Source of the DNA: Clostridia bacterium
GTDB lineage: Bacteria > Bacillota_A > Clostridia > Christensenellales > Aristaeellaceae
NCBI GenBank assembly: GCA_025997215.1
Contig: BNUH01000006.1
Span: 1-64,000, forward strand
Direction of reading: 5' to 3'
Length of the DNA: 64,000 bases
Numbering within the stretch: the stretch's first letter is position 1; each line of letters opens with the position of its first letter. This document shows positions 61,787-64,000 of this stretch, one piece after another. The position numbers and the translations under genes are program-made. The notes under the pieces were generated by a model. It had not been told where the DNA came from and searched no databases. It saw nothing but the letters and a program-made list of their open reading frames with translations.

Positions 61787-61809
61787 CGCCGCTTGTGCGG
61801 CGGTTTTTT
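61787..61809 (+). terminator. Terminator of tRNA-Asn
   Basis: Stem CGCCGC (61787-61792) / GCGGCG (61797-61802) followed by six T (61804-61809). Confidence 0.85.
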
Positions 61810-61830
61810 GTTGACTCGATTGTATTATGA

Positions 61831-61959
61831 TCACACACTTATATGTTTAAGGCAGAAACCGTACTGAAACATCTCAACGTGTTCTTTCGATGGCTCGAAC
61901 GTATTCAAAACCATTGTTAGCTCTTCACGTACACGTTTCCATTTAAGTAGTGAAAACAT
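61831..61959 (-). CDS. Possible 42-residue small protein or remnant
   Basis: Frame MFSLLKWKRVREELTMVLN, then EPSKEHVEMFQYGFCLK. No family known. AT-rich compared with neighbours and without a good ribosome binding site, so it may be a decayed gene end. Confidence 0.25.
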   Translation of the reverse strand: MFSLLKWKRVREELTMVLNTFEPSKEHVEMFQYGFCLKHISV

Positions 61960-62054
61960 CTTGGCAACGCACCACTGCGGCTTGCCTCACCGGTATCATA
62001 TACTAAGCAGACAGCCGCAGTTAACTACACAGAAATCTTGCGCGCTGTATTTTC

Positions 62055-63668
62055 TTACCAACACGCAATATTGCTATCTGTCCGACCCTCCGTAGCGCCT
62101 ACCAGCGCGTCATCCTCTGAGCGCAGTATGATCTGGCCGCGCCCAAATGCCGTGTGATTGAGCGTGACGTCAACTTTATGGCCGCGGCGGACGAGCTGCG
62201 ACGCTATTTCAGGGTTAAATGAACTCTCAACGGTCATACGATCGTCGCGCATCCACTGCCAGCGGGGTGCGTCCAGCGCTTGCTGTGGGTTCATGTGATA
62301 ATCGATAAGATTTGTGACAACCTGCACGTGTCCTTGCGGCTGCATATACCCGCCCATCACGCCGAACGGGCCTACCGCTTTGCCATCCTTCATCAAGAAT
62401 CCGGGGATGATCGTGTGGTAGGTCTTTTTGCGCGGCGCGACGCAGTTGACATCCGACGGATCGAGCGAGAAATCATGGCCGCGGTTTTGCAGGCTGATAC
62501 CCGTACCCCGCACGACGATGCCCGAGCCGAAGCCCATATAGTTGCTCTGGATCATCGACACCATATTACCTTCGCCGTCAGCCGCGCAGAAGTAAACCGT
62601 ACCGCTCTTAGGCGGGAGGGCCGCCGTGTATGATTTGGCGCTGGGACCAATCTCGCCGGCTCGCAGCGCTCCGTAGGATGGCTTGATGAGATCATCGTAT
62701 GATACGCGCATGGCTTTGGGATCGGTAACATGCCCCAGACCATCCGCGAACGCAATCTTCATCGCTTCCCACTGTGTATGGAATGCGTCGGACGATTCGC
62801 GGTGTGTGAACATGAACTCTTTGAGTATGTTCAGCGCCATCAACGCAACTATGCCTTGACCGTTTGGCGGTATCTCGCAGACGTCATAGCCACGGTAATG
62901 CACGGATATCGGCTCCACCCAAGAGGGCGCATAGTCCGAAAAGTCTTCATTGCTAAAGAACCCGCCGAATTCGTTGCTGTCCTCGACGATCCGTTCGGCA
63001 AGTTCGCCGCGGTAAAACGCTTCGGCGTTGGATTCGCCGATGAGTTCAAGCGTTCTGGCATGGTTGAGCAGACAAACGCGGCTACCGGCATGCAGCTCGC
63101 CGTCCGACGCAAAGGTGTTGAACCACTCCGCGTATTCGGGGCCTTTGAGGTTGCGGGTGAAATGGTCGATCGAACCGGACCAAGCCCGCGCAAGATTAGG
63201 CGAGGCGGGATACCCATCGCGCGCATACTCGATCGCCGGAGCAAGGGTTCGCGACAACGGCAGTCGGCCAAACCTGCTGCTTAACGCGGCCCAAGCGCCC
63301 GGCGCGCCGGGTACCATCGTCGGTGTCCAGCCATGAGTGGGCATCTTGCCGTTTACGGATGCCTCGCGCGCCGCTGCCAGCGTCAGTGTCATTGGCGCCC
63401 AGCCGCTTCCGTTAAGCCCATACAATCGTTGATCCTTTTCGATCCACACCAATGCGAACGCGTCGCTGCCGATCCCGTTGGCGGTAGGTTCGACAACGGT
63501 CAGCGCGGCGGCGGTCGCCACGGCCGCATCGACGGCGTTGCCGCCATGCCGCATAATGTCCAACCCTGCCGCAGATGCTTGCGGCGACGACGCGGCGACC
63601 ATACCGTGGCTGGCATAGATGGGATAACGCATGGAGTGATATGGTATGAATGTAGGATCGTAGTTCAC
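62055..63668 (-). CDS. Gamma-glutamyltransferase family protein
   Basis: 537 residues from GTG (GGAGG 8 bases upstream). No signal peptide. Family: AAGLDIMRHGGNAVDAAVATAAALTVVEPTANGIGSDAFALV, IPPNGQGIVALMALNIL, the nucleophile Thr in SGTVYFCAADGEGNMVS (self-processing site), GFGSGIVVRGTGISLQNRG and GVMGGYMQPQGHVQVVTNLID. Cleaves or transfers gamma-glutamyl groups. An oligopeptide transporter gene lies directly upstream on the same strand, so peptide or glutathione-type use is plausible. Confidence 0.9.
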   Translation of the reverse strand: MNYDPTFIPYHSMRYPIYASHGMVAASSPQASAAGLDIMRHGGNAVDAAVATAAALTVVEPTANGIGSDAFALVWIEKDQRLYGLNGSGWAPMTLTLAAAREASVNGKMPTHGWTPTMVPGAPGAWAALSSRFGRLPLSRTLAPAIEYARDGYPASPNLARAWSGSIDHFTRNLKGPEYAEWFNTFASDGELHAGSRVCLLNHARTLELIGESNAEAFYRGELAERIVEDSNEFGGFFSNEDFSDYAPSWVEPISVHYRGYDVCEIPPNGQGIVALMALNILKEFMFTHRESSDAFHTQWEAMKIAFADGLGHVTDPKAMRVSYDDLIKPSYGALRAGEIGPSAKSYTAALPPKSGTVYFCAADGEGNMVSMIQSNYMGFGSGIVVRGTGISLQNRGHDFSLDPSDVNCVAPRKKTYHTIIPGFLMKDGKAVGPFGVMGGYMQPQGHVQVVTNLIDYHMNPQQALDAPRWQWMRDDRMTVESSFNPEIASQLVRRGHKVDVTLNHTAFGRGQIILRSEDDALVGATEGRTDSNIACW

Positions 63669-63698
63669 AGGCGGATCCTCCTGAATATTACATTATCG

Positions 63699-64000
63699 TT
63701 AATGTGATGAGGCGTAGAGGAAGCACGCGATGAAATGCCCCGGCTCCACTTCCATCATTTGCGGCCGTGACTGCTCACACGCGGGCATACACTGCGGGCA
63801 GCGCGTATGGAATGGACAGCCTTTGGGCGGATGCAGCGCGCTGGGCACCTCGCCTTTGATTACGTGATCGTCGTCCTGATGTTCACGTACCACGGGACGT
63901 GGTACGGACGCCAGCAACGATATCGTATACGGGTGCATCGGATGATGGAATAAAGTCTTGTTATCCGCCAATTCGCAGATATTGCCCAGGTACATCACCA
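63699..64000 (-). CDS. Oligopeptide/dipeptide ABC transporter ATP-binding protein, C-terminal part
   Basis: The gene extends beyond the right window edge, so only the C-terminal 100 residues are present. VMYLGNICELADNKTLFHHPMHPYTISLLASVP and the Cys motif GCPFHTRCPQCMPAC are characteristic of the oligopeptide_C domain of OppD/OppF/DppD-type ATPases. Walker motifs lie beyond the window. Upstream of the gamma-glutamyltransferase gene, 30 bp apart. Confidence 0.92.
   Translation of the reverse strand, partial: VMYLGNICELADNKTLFHHPMHPYTISLLASVPRPVVREHQDDDHVIKGEVPSALHPPKGCPFHTRCPQCMPACEQSRPQMMEVEPGHFIACFLYASSH

Overview
The window reads as a moderately GC-rich, uncultured Gram-positive Firmicute (Clostridia-like). 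This is an inference from GGAGG-type ribosome binding sites, near-consensus TTGACA-17-TATAAT promoters, the infC-rpmI-rplT operon with a leader attenuator, Gram-positive split Wzz/tyrosine-kinase and LCP genes, a NusG-II/Gx-transporter pair and spore-surface-like proteins lacking signal peptides. No rRNA or CRISPR array is present.

Layout. 1-0.95 kb: two phage tail genes (tail terminator, phi13-like major tail protein), the end of a prophage or phage remnant. 0.98-4.07 kb: two signal-less repeat-rich surface proteins on the minus strand. 4.08-7.47 kb: an ABC-F ATPase gene preceded by a truncated duplicate, joined to it by a 56-bp inverted fragment of the same gene. 7.5-10.1 kb: a glycolipid/phospholipid operon (UgtP-like glycosyltransferase, PlsY, secreted protein). 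10.3-13.4 kb: single genes (DUF2461, HD domain, DUF1801, Gfo/Idh/MocA). 13.5-17 kb: an exopolysaccharide regulatory operon (LCP, secreted protein, Wzz-like, BY-kinase). 17-19.7 kb: a beta-helix gene broken by one in-frame TGA and flanked by imperfect inverted repeats of about 260-280 bp.

19.7-27 kb: solute-binding protein, infC-rpmI-rplT with leader, trmH-family methylase, threonine ammonia-lyase, and an XRE-cupin regulator with an acyl-CoA/acetate-type AMP ligase. 27-33.3 kb: integrase remnant, a repeat copy, a DUF4353 surface protein with DUF4956 and VTC-domain proteins, and a divergent two-component system. 33.4-34 kb: tRNA cluster Arg-His-Gln-Lys, then a chimeric transposase remnant. 34.9-42.7 kb: VOC protein, GDP-fucose enzyme (Fkp-like), GT4, undecaprenyl-phosphate sugar transferase, proA and a GIN-domain lipoprotein. 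42.8-46.6 kb: asd-dapA, a Gx-transporter/NusG-II pair and a phosphoesterase. 46.6-57.7 kb: a long minus-strand block glnS-gltX-rbgA-rnhB-yraN-PMT-gtrA-comM. 58-61.6 kb: a zinc/manganese ABC uptake operon with two accessory membrane/lipoproteins. 61.7-64 kb: tRNA-Asn, gamma-glutamyltransferase and the end of an oligopeptide-transporter ATPase.

The strongest unusual signals are the duplication/inversion/duplication scar in the ABC-F gene, two families of palindromic repeats (one flanking the broken beta-helix gene, one at gene 3' ends), an ATA start codon for infC, apparently leaderless ABC-F transcripts, and signal-less beta-helix/SpaA proteins that may be spore-surface components. All functional statements come from reading sequence and family memory; no searches were run.
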